From: Oscillatoria sp. CS-180
Lineage (GTDB): Bacteria; Cyanobacteriota; Cyanobacteriia; Phormidesmidales; Phormidesmidaceae
Direction of reading: 5' to 3'
Length of the DNA: 64,000 bases
Assembly (NCBI RefSeq): GCF_028330965.1
Contig: NZ_JAQMUB010000021.1
Span: 1 to 64,000, forward strand
Shown here: positions 36,417-45,790 of the stretch, piece after piece
Layout of the letters: each line of letters starts with the position of its first letter
How positions within the stretch are numbered: position 1 is the stretch's first letter
Made by a program: the position numbers and the translations under genes
Notes under the pieces: model-generated
What the model was told of the DNA's origin: nothing
Seen by the model: only the letters and a program-made list of their open reading frames with translations
Databases searched by the model: none

Positions 36417-38195
36417 ATGCGATCGCCCGCCCCTATGATCCTCAAAGGAATTCAACAGGCTTTTGCGCCTACACCTCGTTCTCTCAAACATCCAAAAGTT
36501 CGCTTTTGGTTTTGTCTAACGCTGGCGTATGCCGCGATGGTGGCTGTCTTAGTGTGGGATTCGGTTTCTGGGGAACCGTATGCGATCGCTGATGATGCCC
36601 GTCAGCATGTGGTTTGGATGCTGCGCTTTACAGACGCTGAGCTTTTCTCAAACGATTGGATCGCCGATTACTTTCAGTCAGTCTCCCCCATAGGCTATGC
36701 CTGGCTTTATAGACTGTTTGCCTGGCTCGGTATTCCACCCCTCGCTTTTGCTCAAATTTTGCCTTCTATCTTGATTGTGCTGACGGCGATAACTGCTTTC
36801 TTGGCCTGTTTAGAGCTATGTGCATTACCTGCCACGGGTTTTGCTGCCGTTGCCATGTTGAACCAATCCGTTGAGTTTGTGAACGCCGTCGCCTCTGGAA
36901 CGTCAAAGGCCTTTGTCTTTTTGTTTGCACTCCTGTTCCTAGTGGGATGGCTGCGGCGATCGCGCTGGCTGACTTGGCTATCGATTGCTCTGCAAGGGCT
37001 TTTCTCTCCTCAGACAGTCCTAATTGCTTCTGGTGTGATGGTGTTGGGACTAGCAGAACGACGGGAGGGACGCTGGCAGATCAAAACAGAGCGTTCGTAT
37101 TGGATCCTAACGGCGGGAGGGTTAATTGTCGCCGCGACCGTGATTCTTAGCTATGGGCTTACTTCCGGTCAGTTTGGACCAACGATGACCGCTGAACAAG
37201 CACTGACCATGCCCGAATTTTTCCCCAGGGGACGCAACCAATTTTTTCGGTCTGATCTGGTGGAATTTTTACTGTATGGGCGTAGTGGACTGCGATTGGA
37301 TATTGCACTCACTCCGGTGACCAACCTCTTGGCGCTGTCGTTGCCTATCTTGTGTTGCTATCCGCACAGATTCCCTTTAGTGCAGACGGTGAAACCTCGA
37401 ATTCATCTCTTCACTCATCTTTTAATCAGTGCGCTGGGCTGGTTTTTCCTGGCCCACATGCTGCTATTCAAACTGCATCTGCCCAGCCGCTACACAGGTC
37501 GCTTCTTCCTATTGGTCTTGGCTTTAGCGGGAGGAATTGCTCTTATCATCTGGGTAGATGCATTGCTGAGATGGGCGATCGCAGCCTTGTCTCCTTCAGC
37601 AAAAGCATCTGGCCAATTCAAATCTTGGCTAGTGTCAGGGCTATCAACCGGACTTGCGATCGCCCTCATGCTCATCTTGGTGCTCTATCCTGCAACCATG
37701 TCCGGCTACCCCTCTACGTCTGTTGCCAAAGGGCGCGAGATAGAGCTGTACCAGTTCCTAGCCAACCAACCAAAGGACAGCATGGTGGCAGGACTCTCAG
37801 CCGAAATCAGTAACATTCCGAGTTTCTCGCTTCGCTCTGTTTTAGTGAGCTCTGAGGTTTCGATTCCGTATCATGTTGGGTACTACACGGTGCTGCGTCA
37901 GCGGACTCAGGATGTGATTAGGGGACAATACACGCCTGATGCTGCAATCCTCAAAAGCATCATTGCTCAATACGGCATTACGCACTGGCTGCTGAGTGCG
38001 ACGTCCTTTGATGTAGGTACGGTGAACGGCGATCGCTGGATACAGCAATATCAGCCAGAGGGTGGTCAGGCCATCAGCGTTTTGACGAGTCAGCAAGTAC
38101 CAGCCCTTCAGCGCCTAAGCTCGTCCTGCACAGTCTTTCAATCTGACCAGCACCAGTTGATCGATGCCCAATGTTTGCTTAGTGCAGAAGATTAA
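36417..38195 (+). CDS. GT-C-like polytopic membrane protein, first tandem copy
   Basis: A 592-residue protein with roughly ten to twelve hydrophobic helices and a soluble C-terminal part of about 150 residues. After the first helix comes an extracytoplasmic loop with IADDARQHVVWMLRFTDAEL (Asp59, Asp60) and DYFQSVSPIGYAWLYRLF. An acidic pair in the first loop is the hallmark of GT-C glycosyltransferases that use lipid-linked sugars. Other shared blocks are LYGRSGLRLDIALTPVTN, HLPSRYTGRF and SNIPSFSLRSVLVSSEVSIP. A paralogue follows 192 bases downstream. The start is fixed by the AGGAGG at 36401. Function is inferred from topology only. Confidence 0.75.
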   Translation: MRSPAPMILKGIQQAFAPTPRSLKHPKVRFWFCLTLAYAAMVAVLVWDSVSGEPYAIADDARQHVVWMLRFTDAELFSNDWIADYFQSVSPIGYAWLYRLFAWLGIPPLAFAQILPSILIVLTAITAFLACLELCALPATGFAAVAMLNQSVEFVNAVASGTSKAFVFLFALLFLVGWLRRSRWLTWLSIALQGLFSPQTVLIASGVMVLGLAERREGRWQIKTERSYWILTAGGLIVAATVILSYGLTSGQFGPTMTAEQALTMPEFFPRGRNQFFRSDLVEFLLYGRSGLRLDIALTPVTNLLALSLPILCCYPHRFPLVQTVKPRIHLFTHLLISALGWFFLAHMLLFKLHLPSRYTGRFFLLVLALAGGIALIIWVDALLRWAIAALSPSAKASGQFKSWLVSGLSTGLAIALMLILVLYPATMSGYPSTSVAKGREIELYQFLANQPKDSMVAGLSAEISNIPSFSLRSVLVSSEVSIPYHVGYYTVLRQRTQDVIRGQYTPDAAILKSIIAQYGITHWLLSATSFDVGTVNGDRWIQQYQPEGGQAISVLTSQQVPALQRLSSSCTVFQSDQHQLIDAQCLLSAED

Positions 38196-38387
38196 ACAGG
38201 TAGAGGCTAACGGATGCAGACGGTAGCTCGGCTCTTGCCGAACCATGAGGTGATCGGCCCCTAGACTGTCTGAATGCTGATAGTTTTGGTTTGTCTGAAC
38301 CTGAAGAGCTACGGCCACCAAACCTCACAATCATGCGTCAAGAGTTTCACCACTAGCGCCGCTTGGAAAACCACTTCAACAGCTGCA

Positions 38388-40175
38388 ATGTCCGAAAATA
38401 ATTATTCTCTATTCTCAATGCCTCTCAGCGCTTTGACGGGTCAAACAAAGCGGGCGTACCTGTTCTGGTTGGTTGCTACGCTGGCGTTTGCGGCTTACTA
38501 CGGTGTGTTGGCCGTGCACCAAGCCTTTGAGAGTCCCTATGTCATTCAAGACGATGCTCGTCAGCACATTTTTTGGATGCAGCGATATGTTGATGCGAGT
38601 CTATTTCCCGATGATCTGATTGCTGATTATTTTCAAGGCGTTGCGCCTCTGGGCTATCGCTTACTTTACAAAACAGCGACTCTGGTTGGTCTCCAGCCAG
38701 CCTTCTTGGGCAAAATTCTTCCTCCTATTCTGGCTTTTATCACGATTTTCTACTGCTATCAGGTCAGTCTGACGCTTTTTGCCATTCCTTTTGCCGCGTT
38801 TATCTCATCAGTTAGTTTTAATCAGAGTTTGTGGCACTCTAGCGAACTGGCCTCTGCCACGCCTAGGGCTTTTCTATATCCTCTTTTCTTGGCCTTCCTG
38901 TACTATTTGCTTCTTAACCGAAACCGAGTTTGCTTGGCTGTCATCGCATTGGAAGCTTTGTTTTATCCCCATGTGGCCCTCATCTCTCTGGGTATTTTGA
39001 CGGTGAGGTTGGTTCGATGGCGCGATCGCAAACTTTCCTTTTCCAAAAAGTCCGCAGACTATTGGTCTCTAGGAGCAAGCTTGCTCTTAGCCGGCGGCAT
39101 TATTCTATTCACCCGCAGTTCGTTTGATTTTGGCGAGGTAGTCACTCGGAGTGAAGCCTTGAGGATGCCTGAATTTCAGGCGGATGGTCGCAGCGCTTTT
39201 TTCACCCCCGGATTACAGTTTTGGCTTTATGGCCGGAGTGGAATTCTGCACGATCGCTGCTTTACTCCAGCAACGCTAGTTGCTGGTGCACTATTACCTG
39301 TACTTCTGTGGCTGCCCGCCAACCAGTCTTATAAAAGAGTCGTCAGCTCAAAAGTGGGCTTACTTTTACAGGTTTTGCTGGTTTCTTTTGGACTGTATGC
39401 GTTATCGCATCTGTTGCTGTTTGAACTGCATTTACCTAATCGGTATACGAGCCATACCCTTCGCGTTGTGATCGCTTTAGCCTCAGGTATGGGCTGGTTA
39501 ATTCTTTTGGATAATTTTCTCAGAGTTGGTCGAGCGATCTCGTCCTTTCTGAGTACAAAAATTAGCAGTGTCCGATTTGCAAAGTTCACCTCTTTTGCTG
39601 CTCAAGGCGCTAGCATTTGCGTCTTAGCGCTGTTTCTGGGAGGCGTCGCGCTTTATCCAACCCTATTTTTTGAGCAATTCCCAAAAGTTAGTTACGACAA
39701 TCTAAGCCCTGGAAAACCAATTTATGATTATCTGTTAGGCCAGCCCAAAGACGCCAAAATCGCCTCATTGTCCAATGAAGCTAGCAATATACCAACCTTT
39801 GCTGCCCGTACAGTATTAGTCTCGCCTGAGCACGCTTTGCCTTATCACAAAGGATATTACAGCCAAATTCAACAGCGCATTAGCGATCTGATTAGCGCGC
39901 AGTACACGACTGAACCTGAGGTTCTTTTGCAAACTGTCGAACGTTATGGCATTGACTATTGGTTAGTAGATAAAAACGCTTTCCAAACCGCTTATGTCGC
40001 TGAGAATAAGTGGCTAATGCAGTTTCAACCAGCGGCAGCTGAAGCGGTTCAGACGTTGGAGGCAGGCGAGCAGACAATTTTAGAGCGATCGCTGTCTGCT
40101 TGTAATGTCATTGAGACAGAGAACTGGTTGCTCTTAGAAAGAAGCTGTATTCAACAATTTGTCAATGCTTTTTAA
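38388..40175 (+). CDS. GT-C-like polytopic membrane protein, second tandem copy
   Basis: A 595-residue paralogue of the preceding gene with the same layout: IQDDARQHIFWMQRYVDASL (Asp55, Asp56) after helix one, DYFQGVAPLGYRLLYK, LYGRSGILHDRCFTPATL, HLPNRYTSHT, and a soluble end with SNIPTFAARTVLVSPEHALP and YHKGYYSQIQQRI. Alignment by eye shows conservation over the full length, strongest in these blocks, so the pair arose by an old tandem duplication. The ATG at 38388 is chosen; the frame opens at 38274, and no strong ribosome site marks the start. The soluble tail ends with two cysteines. The role is probably transfer of sugars at the periplasmic face, unproven. Confidence 0.75.
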   Translation: MSENNYSLFSMPLSALTGQTKRAYLFWLVATLAFAAYYGVLAVHQAFESPYVIQDDARQHIFWMQRYVDASLFPDDLIADYFQGVAPLGYRLLYKTATLVGLQPAFLGKILPPILAFITIFYCYQVSLTLFAIPFAAFISSVSFNQSLWHSSELASATPRAFLYPLFLAFLYYLLLNRNRVCLAVIALEALFYPHVALISLGILTVRLVRWRDRKLSFSKKSADYWSLGASLLLAGGIILFTRSSFDFGEVVTRSEALRMPEFQADGRSAFFTPGLQFWLYGRSGILHDRCFTPATLVAGALLPVLLWLPANQSYKRVVSSKVGLLLQVLLVSFGLYALSHLLLFELHLPNRYTSHTLRVVIALASGMGWLILLDNFLRVGRAISSFLSTKISSVRFAKFTSFAAQGASICVLALFLGGVALYPTLFFEQFPKVSYDNLSPGKPIYDYLLGQPKDAKIASLSNEASNIPTFAARTVLVSPEHALPYHKGYYSQIQQRISDLISAQYTTEPEVLLQTVERYGIDYWLVDKNAFQTAYVAENKWLMQFQPAAAEAVQTLEAGEQTILERSLSACNVIETENWLLLERSCIQQFVNAF

Positions 40176-40659
40176 GCAAAGTCTGACGCCACATAACAGT
40201 GTTGAAATAATATTTAATCAACCGTAATCAATAAGTCTTTAAATCTGTGCATCTTTCTTGAAATAGCGATAAAGTCGCTGCACTGATTGACCGTTTTCCT
40301 CATAAAGAAAACATAAAGTTCGTTCTAGTGAATGTGTTGTGCTCTTGAACTTGCTGCTGTTCTTCAGGTTTGTCCAGAAAAGTTTCCGCATAGGTACTTA
40401 GCTGGGTCTGATGATCTGCGGAAAACACGGGGTGTTTTTCTCAGGTGCGTCAAGACACAACTGTGCATCCTACTGAGTTCCGTTGCTGAATCGATAGCAA
40501 CGCAATTTTTAAACAAGACTTCTAATTCTCTATGAGAGTTCCGGTGGAAACCGCAAATCCACGGACTGCAATTTCTGACCGATTGCAGCTTGGAAGTCTG
40601 CCTTCGTGCAATCAGGGGTGCAGATTCGTTGCCGTGCAGTTAGCCCAAAATTAAAATCA
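40176..40659. other. Intergenic region before the pilin gene
   Basis: No supported gene. A 67-codon frame at 40332-40535 shows no protein features. The left half is AT-rich. Confidence 0.4.
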
Positions 40660-41121
40660 ATGAACACTCGTTGGAGAACCCAGAACGGTTTCACCCTAAT
40701 TGAGTTGATGGTGGTCATGGTTGTTTTGGGTGCCCTAGCAGCTATTGCTTTTCCAGCCTATTCATCAATGATTCGCCGTGCCCGCTATGCCGAGGTAAAG
40801 CATCAGATGGGCTCAATAGCAGAAGAGGCACACATGTATCGAGTGGAATATGGCGAGTATCCTGAGGAAACTGGTGTAGGTCAACAACCTGATGGCATCT
40901 CAAATTGGCCTGAAGTTGGGGAGGTCCCGATGGATGGACAATATGATTACGACAACTGGTCGGTAGACAATAATCAGTGCTATGTCCAGATTGGATTTGT
41001 TGCTGAAGGGGCTGACTCTCCATATCCACAAGATACGGTTAACACGCAACCTTTGTCATTCAAGGAATTCGATGACAGTCTAGTCATGGGAATTGCACTT
41101 GAGGGTTGTTCGGCTGAATAG
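40660..41121 (+). CDS. Type IV pilin-like protein
   Basis: A 153-residue prepilin. The cleavage site is NGFTLIELMVVMVVLGALAA (residues about 9-28), with Gly-Phe and Glu at +5, followed by IAFPAYSSMIRRARYAEVK, as in PilE/PilA-type pilins. The globular domain is short, with cysteines in NNQCYVQIG and LEGCSAE that would form the C-terminal disulfide loop. The ATG at 40660 is chosen; the frame opens at 40606 but the leader before the basic MNTRWRTQN would be too long for a prepilin. A clear terminator follows. No other pilus genes are nearby, so it may be a minor pilin. Confidence 0.88.
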   Translation: MNTRWRTQNGFTLIELMVVMVVLGALAAIAFPAYSSMIRRARYAEVKHQMGSIAEEAHMYRVEYGEYPEETGVGQQPDGISNWPEVGEVPMDGQYDYDNWSVDNNQCYVQIGFVAEGADSPYPQDTVNTQPLSFKEFDDSLVMGIALEGCSAE

Positions 41122-41208
41122 AGCCAGTCTGCAGTGCGCCTAGTATTTACGTTCGATGGATCAATGTAATCCACATCTCGCTATGACAACTAATTTATGC
41201 TTGAGGCC

Positions 41209-41254
41209 ATCTCCTGCAGCCCAGTGAGCTGTAGGAGATAATTTTTGTTTTTTT
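41209..41254 (+). terminator. Intrinsic terminator of the pilin gene
   Basis: ATCTCCTGCAGC (41209-41220) pairs with GCTGTAGGAGAT (41228-41239), one G-T wobble, followed by AATTTTTG and a run of seven T. Confidence 0.9.
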
Positions 41255-41334
41255 GACTCAGACCATCCCAATGTTCCGTTACTGGAGGATGATTACATTG
41301 GTAGAGATGTCATGTTTGTTCAGGAAAAGGTCTC

Positions 41335-41784
41335 ATGAAGCGCATAGCTGCTTTGTTTTGTGCAATAGGGTTAGCGATCGCCTGCTTACTATCTGTTCCC
41401 GCTTCTACTCGGGCCGAGAGCTATCGTTCTTCGGCTCCTGAAGATGCCACAGTTTATTTCATTTCTCCTCAAGATGGTGATACTGTCTCTAGCACGTTTA
41501 TGGTCAAATTTGGATTGATGGGGATGGACGTTGCTCCTGCTGGGACAGACAAAATGGGGACAGGACATCATCATCTATTAATTGATCTTGCAGACTTACC
41601 TGAACTAGATGCATCCTTGCCTGCCACTGAAAACATCCGTCATTTTGGCGGTGGGCAAACTGAAACAACGCTGACATTGCCTCCTGGAGAGCATACTCTA
41701 CGGCTCCTGTTGGGCAACTACGTTCATATTCCTCACGATCCGCCCGTAGTATCTGACCAGATCACCATCACGGTGGCGGAGTAA
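41335..41784 (+). CDS. DUF4399 domain protein, secreted
   Basis: A 149-residue protein with a Sec signal peptide (basic KR, then IAALFCAIGLAIACLLSVPA, cleavage near ASTRA-ES). The mature part matches DUF4399: VYFISPQDGDTVSSTFMVKFGL, then GMDVAPAG, TGHHHLLIDLADLP and the closing LPPGEHTLRLLLGNYVHIPH. The GHHHL cluster is the family hallmark and may bind a metal. The function is not known to me; the protein should be periplasmic. It is preceded by the pilin terminator, so it has its own promoter. Confidence 0.88.
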   Translation: MKRIAALFCAIGLAIACLLSVPASTRAESYRSSAPEDATVYFISPQDGDTVSSTFMVKFGLMGMDVAPAGTDKMGTGHHHLLIDLADLPELDASLPATENIRHFGGGQTETTLTLPPGEHTLRLLLGNYVHIPHDPPVVSDQITITVAE

Positions 41785-41882
41785 ACAGGACTGACATAGC
41801 TGAATCTGGCTTTAGCCACTTAAATTCCAAACCGGGGGAAGTCGAATTCAACGTTCCCCTTATTTGGGGAATGCCAGGGGCC

Positions 41883-41974
41883 ATACGTAAGTCCTAAATT
41901 GAGGACGGGTACAGCAATGCTTGTGCTACGAGGCTTCTAGAATCAATTGATAACGTGTTCTAGAACTTACGTAT
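41883..41974. repeat. 92-bp inverted-repeat-bounded segment
   Basis: ATACGTAAGT at 41883-41892 and its exact reverse complement ACTTACGTAT at 41965-41974 bound a 72-base interior. A second internal pair, TCTAGAA/TTCTAGA, is near 41936-41965. It could be another small mobile element or a foldback regulatory structure. Confidence 0.5.
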
Positions 41975-42028
41975 CGTTTTGCGAAAGTTTTGGTCATCTC
42001 AGCGCCTGGACTCGTGGTCTATCAGGCT

Positions 42029-42116
42029 TGGTTTTGTGGGTTGGGTTGACGTTTAGGAAACCCAACAAAACCATTGACAATGCTAGGTTTCACTTCGTTC
42101 TAACTCAACCTACACG
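42029..42116. repeat. Foldback repeat with GGGTTGGGTT / AACTCAACC ends
   Basis: GGTTTTGTGGGTTGGGTT on the left faces AACCCAACAAAACC (about 42059-42072) and, further right, AACTCAACCTACAC (42102-42115). Sequences of the type GTTGGGTTTC...CTCAACCCAACCTAC are common between genes in filamentous cyanobacteria. It lies about 120 bases upstream of the radical SAM gene. Confidence 0.6.
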
Positions 42117-42234
42117 CATGCCTATGTCTGGTTTTGACAAAGCACTAAAGGTTCAAAGATCATTCTAGAGTTTCAAGAAAGCTTTTCGTTATAGTGGTTT
42201 CTGCACTCGTTCTGTCTGCTAAAGGTTATCTGCT

Positions 42235-44907
42235 GTGCCTGTTGCTGTTGAATCGCTTCTCAATACTGAGATCAACAAACCTGCCCGCTATCTGGGTAAC
42301 GAACTGGGTGCTGTTCACAAGCCGTGGGCAGACGTTCAAGTGCGGTGGGTACTCACGTATCCGGAAATTTATGAGGTTGGGGCCTCTAATTTGGGGCATA
42401 TCATTCTCTACAGTATTTTGAATGCTCAGCCACGTCAGCTCTGCGATCGCGCCTATCTGCCGGCTTCTGATTTGGCACAGAAGCTGACGGCAACCAATAC
42501 TCCTCTGTTTGCCGTAGAGTCGCGGCGATCGCTCTTAGAGTTTGACATCTTGGGGTTTAGCCTTGCTTACGAACTGGGTGCGACCAACGTTTTAGAAATG
42601 ATGACGCTGGCTAACGTCCCATTGACTTGGCGAGAGCGGGATGATGTTGGTGCTTGGGACGTTACTCAGGGGAGCTATCCGCTCATTTTTGCCGGAGGGC
42701 AAACGGCAACCTCAAATCCAGAACCCTATGCCGAGTTCTTCGACTTCATTGCCTTAGGTGATGGTGAAGAACTGCTGCCTGAGATCGGGCTTGTTCTCGA
42801 AGAGGGAAAAGCATCTGGATTGAGCCGAGACGAAATTCTGCTGGACTTGGCTCAGGTTCCAGGAGTTTACGTGCCTCGGTTCTACGACATGGCTGAAGAT
42901 GGCTCTGTGTACCCTAATCGACCGGATGTGCCGCCCCGAGTTCTACGGCGAGTTGCAACTCCCATGCCGCACTATGCGATTGGGTTAGTGCCCTATGTGG
43001 AAACGGTGCACGATCGCCTGACGGTAGAAATTCGTCGAGGTTGCACACGAGGCTGTCGGTTCTGTCAGCCAGGAATGCTCACCCGTCCAGCCCGTGATGT
43101 CGATACTGAAGCGGTCGTGGATGCTATTGAGCAGGGAATGCGAGCGACAGGATACAACGAATTCTCGTTACTGTCGCTAAGCTGCTCAGACTATTTGGCC
43201 TTGCCCGCTGTCGGTGTTGAAGTCAAAAACCGTCTCAAAGACGACAACATTTCGCTATCTCTGCCCAGTCAGCGAGTTGATCGCTTTGATGAAAACATTG
43301 CCAATATCCTTGGCGGGACTCGTCAAACAGGGCTGACGTTTGCTCCTGAGGCAGGCACCCAGCGAATGCGGGACATCATTAACAAAGGACTGACGAACGA
43401 GGAACTGCTGCGCGGCGTCAAAACGGCCTATGAGCAGGGCTGGGATCGGGTCAAGCTGTACTTCATGATTGGACTGCCCGGTGAAACCGATGCCGATGTG
43501 TTGGGCATTGCTGAAACAGTCCGCTGGCTACAGCAGGAGTGTCGTCAGCGGGGTCGAAAACCGCTCAAAGTCAACCTAACGATTTCAAACTTCACTCCCA
43601 AACCCCATACACCATTCCAGTGGCACAGCGTTTCAACGAGTGAATTTCTAAGGAAGCAGGAACTCTTAGGCGCAGAATTTCAGAAGATGCGAGGCATCAA
43701 AGCGAACTTCACTGATGTCCGTATTTCAGCCATGGAAGATTTTGTGGGGCGGGGCGATCGCCGCTTAGCTACTGTTGTTCATCGGGCTTGGAAACTAGGG
43801 GCGGGCATGGATTCCTGGTGGGAAAGCCTGGATCGAGCTTTTGGTGCCTGGACGCAAGCAATCAACGAAGCGGGACTTTCCTGGAAGTATCGCCAAGTTG
43901 AGGCCGGTGAGTGGAACATTATGGAAACCTCAGTGGATGATCCCACTAGCAGTTTGGATGCCCCATTGCCGTGGGATCATCTAGACACGGGCATCGACAA
44001 AAAATGGCTGCAAGAGGATTTGCATCGGGCACTAGAGGCTGCTACTGTTCCTGACTGCTCGTTTGAAGGCTGTTCCCACTGCGGGGTTTGCGGTCCTGAC
44101 TTTGGTCACAATATTGTCGTTCCGCCACCCTCGATCCCCGCATTCTCAGGTCATTTTCAACCCAACCAAAACCGAGCGCAGCGAGTACGAGTTTGGCTGG
44201 GCAAACAAAGCGAATTGGCTTTATTAGGCCATCTTGACCTGGTGCGATTATTTGACCGAGCGGTTCGCCGGGCGGCGCTCCCCATTGCGTTTACTGGAGG
44301 GTTTCATCCAGGCCCCAGAATTTCACCGGCCAACGCTCTGCCACTAGGCGCAACCAGTTCCGGTGAAATTGTAGATTTCGAGCTAACAAAGGTCATGGTC
44401 GTTGAGGATTTTCGAGAGCAGTTAGCCACTCAACTGCCAGCCGACATGCCAATTTATCAAGTAGCAGACATTCCCCTGTCTGCTCCGTCAGCGACTAAAT
44501 CTTTAGAGCAGGCGGATTACTTGCTGGCGCTGGAACTAGAAGGAGACGAAACGTCACCACCTGTGTCAGACTGGCCGATCTGGATCGCCTCGGTTCTAGC
44601 TCAAGAGACCGTTCTATGGGAGCACACTACTAAATCGGGGAAAAAGAAGCAGGTGAATTTGCGCGATCGCCTCGATCAGTTGGCACTGGCTGATGAGGAA
44701 CTTTATTCTTTTATTCCAGAGTCACTAACCGGGAACCTAACCGGCTCACGCGCTATCATTCGCTATGTGGGGAGTTGTCGTAATGATGGCACTTTGCTGC
44801 GACCAGAGCATGTTGCTTTCATGCTAGAGCGAGTGGCTGGTAGGCCCTTGAGACTACTCCATACGCACCGACTGGAATTGCTTCTGGGTGACACAAAGCG
44901 TCAGTGA
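42235..44907 (+). CDS. B12-binding-domain radical SAM protein with DUF2344 (TIGR03960/TIGR03936 type)
   Basis: An 890-residue fusion. The N-terminal cobalamin-binding-like region (about 30-240) has GVYPEI-type EIYEVGASNLG and FAGGQTATSNPEPYA. The radical SAM core (about 250-500) has the cluster cysteines C270, C274 and C277 in RRGCTRGCRFCQPGML. The end of the core has NFTPKPHTPFQWHS. A TIGR03936/DUF2344 domain (about 655-885) starts RVRVWLGKQSELALLGHLDL. The start is GTG at 42235. Related genes often lie next to ribonuclease E in cyanobacteria as I recall, but rne does not follow here. The biochemical role is unproven. Confidence 0.92.
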   Translation: MPVAVESLLNTEINKPARYLGNELGAVHKPWADVQVRWVLTYPEIYEVGASNLGHIILYSILNAQPRQLCDRAYLPASDLAQKLTATNTPLFAVESRRSLLEFDILGFSLAYELGATNVLEMMTLANVPLTWRERDDVGAWDVTQGSYPLIFAGGQTATSNPEPYAEFFDFIALGDGEELLPEIGLVLEEGKASGLSRDEILLDLAQVPGVYVPRFYDMAEDGSVYPNRPDVPPRVLRRVATPMPHYAIGLVPYVETVHDRLTVEIRRGCTRGCRFCQPGMLTRPARDVDTEAVVDAIEQGMRATGYNEFSLLSLSCSDYLALPAVGVEVKNRLKDDNISLSLPSQRVDRFDENIANILGGTRQTGLTFAPEAGTQRMRDIINKGLTNEELLRGVKTAYEQGWDRVKLYFMIGLPGETDADVLGIAETVRWLQQECRQRGRKPLKVNLTISNFTPKPHTPFQWHSVSTSEFLRKQELLGAEFQKMRGIKANFTDVRISAMEDFVGRGDRRLATVVHRAWKLGAGMDSWWESLDRAFGAWTQAINEAGLSWKYRQVEAGEWNIMETSVDDPTSSLDAPLPWDHLDTGIDKKWLQEDLHRALEAATVPDCSFEGCSHCGVCGPDFGHNIVVPPPSIPAFSGHFQPNQNRAQRVRVWLGKQSELALLGHLDLVRLFDRAVRRAALPIAFTGGFHPGPRISPANALPLGATSSGEIVDFELTKVMVVEDFREQLATQLPADMPIYQVADIPLSAPSATKSLEQADYLLALELEGDETSPPVSDWPIWIASVLAQETVLWEHTTKSGKKKQVNLRDRLDQLALADEELYSFIPESLTGNLTGSRAIIRYVGSCRNDGTLLRPEHVAFMLERVAGRPLRLLHTHRLELLLGDTKRQ

Positions 44908-45022
44908 CCTGAGATGTTCTTAACGTGAGTATCGAGTTCGCATTGAAAGCTAAAGCGGGCACTTGTTTAGCGACGTTCCTATAGAAGCTTGCATTACGTC
45001 TGCGATTGAAGTGATTTAAAAC

Positions 45023-45790
45023 ATGCTGTTACAACGTTGTTTATGCCGGGTGAACAGGCTGCTATCGCTGCGCCCCGTTTTGGGAATGGGTGGCGCGATC
45101 GCTTTGGCAATGTGCAGCACAGGAGCGATCGCCCAAACAACCGAAGAGACCCCAGAACCACTAGAAGAAACGGCCCAAATCATCATTGATACGGGAGATT
45201 TGGAGATGTCTTCAGAAACGGACCTGCTCCTCGAAACGCTACTGACGGTGCCCTCTAGATATGACCTCCAGCCTAACTTTGACTTAGAGGAAGTCGCAGA
45301 CGCTGGGCCATTGGTTGACGAGGATGATGTTGATCTGTTTGAGCCGACGACGCCGAGTCTATGGTGGCGACGCGATCAGATGCCGACTCGCTGGAGCACC
45401 TTGGATGCAACGACGTTTCAGATAGATGGTGGTTACCGCCTCATCCGCAATTGGACTTCGTTTTATAGCGAAGCGGCTGATACTTATATCGTCGATGTCC
45501 GCGTTGATCCCCAATACTGGAATCGCTACAACTACTTCCAGCAGTACGCCATTCTGACTCAGTTAGGAACGGCTGCAATGAGCTATGGCTATCACATCAG
45601 AATTTTTAACTCAGCTACTTTGGTGGGCATTCATGCCTGCGGATTCAATGACATTTCGGAATTGGCAGACACACCACAGGTCGAAGTTCCCGTTCCTGAG
45701 TTAGACGATTTGCAGTGTTCTGCTGCCATCGGTCCCTTCATCAGTTTCGTGAGTCCGGTCTTTGAAGAGGACCTATTTGCTCCGCCGTAA
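45023..45790 (+). CDS. Secreted cyanobacterial protein of unknown function
   Basis: A 255-residue protein with a probable signal peptide (basic RCLCRVNRLLSLR, then GMGGAIALAMCSTGAIAQ, cleavage after AIA-Q). A 60-residue acidic linker follows, then a compact domain (about 108-215) with PSLWWRRDQMP, FQIDGGYRLIRNWTSF, DVRVDPQYWNRYNYFQQYA and LTQLGTAAMSYGYHIRIFN. I do not recognise a named domain; related proteins exist in cyanobacteria by memory only. The gene overlaps the end of the convergent solute-binding protein gene by 18 bases. Confidence 0.65.
   Translation: MLLQRCLCRVNRLLSLRPVLGMGGAIALAMCSTGAIAQTTEETPEPLEETAQIIIDTGDLEMSSETDLLLETLLTVPSRYDLQPNFDLEEVADAGPLVDEDDVDLFEPTTPSLWWRRDQMPTRWSTLDATTFQIDGGYRLIRNWTSFYSEAADTYIVDVRVDPQYWNRYNYFQQYAILTQLGTAAMSYGYHIRIFNSATLVGIHACGFNDISELADTPQVEVPVPELDDLQCSAAIGPFISFVSPVFEEDLFAPP

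Noticed and set aside
40332-40535. 67-codon frame upstream of the pilin gene
   Set aside because: No ribosome site or recognisable protein pattern.
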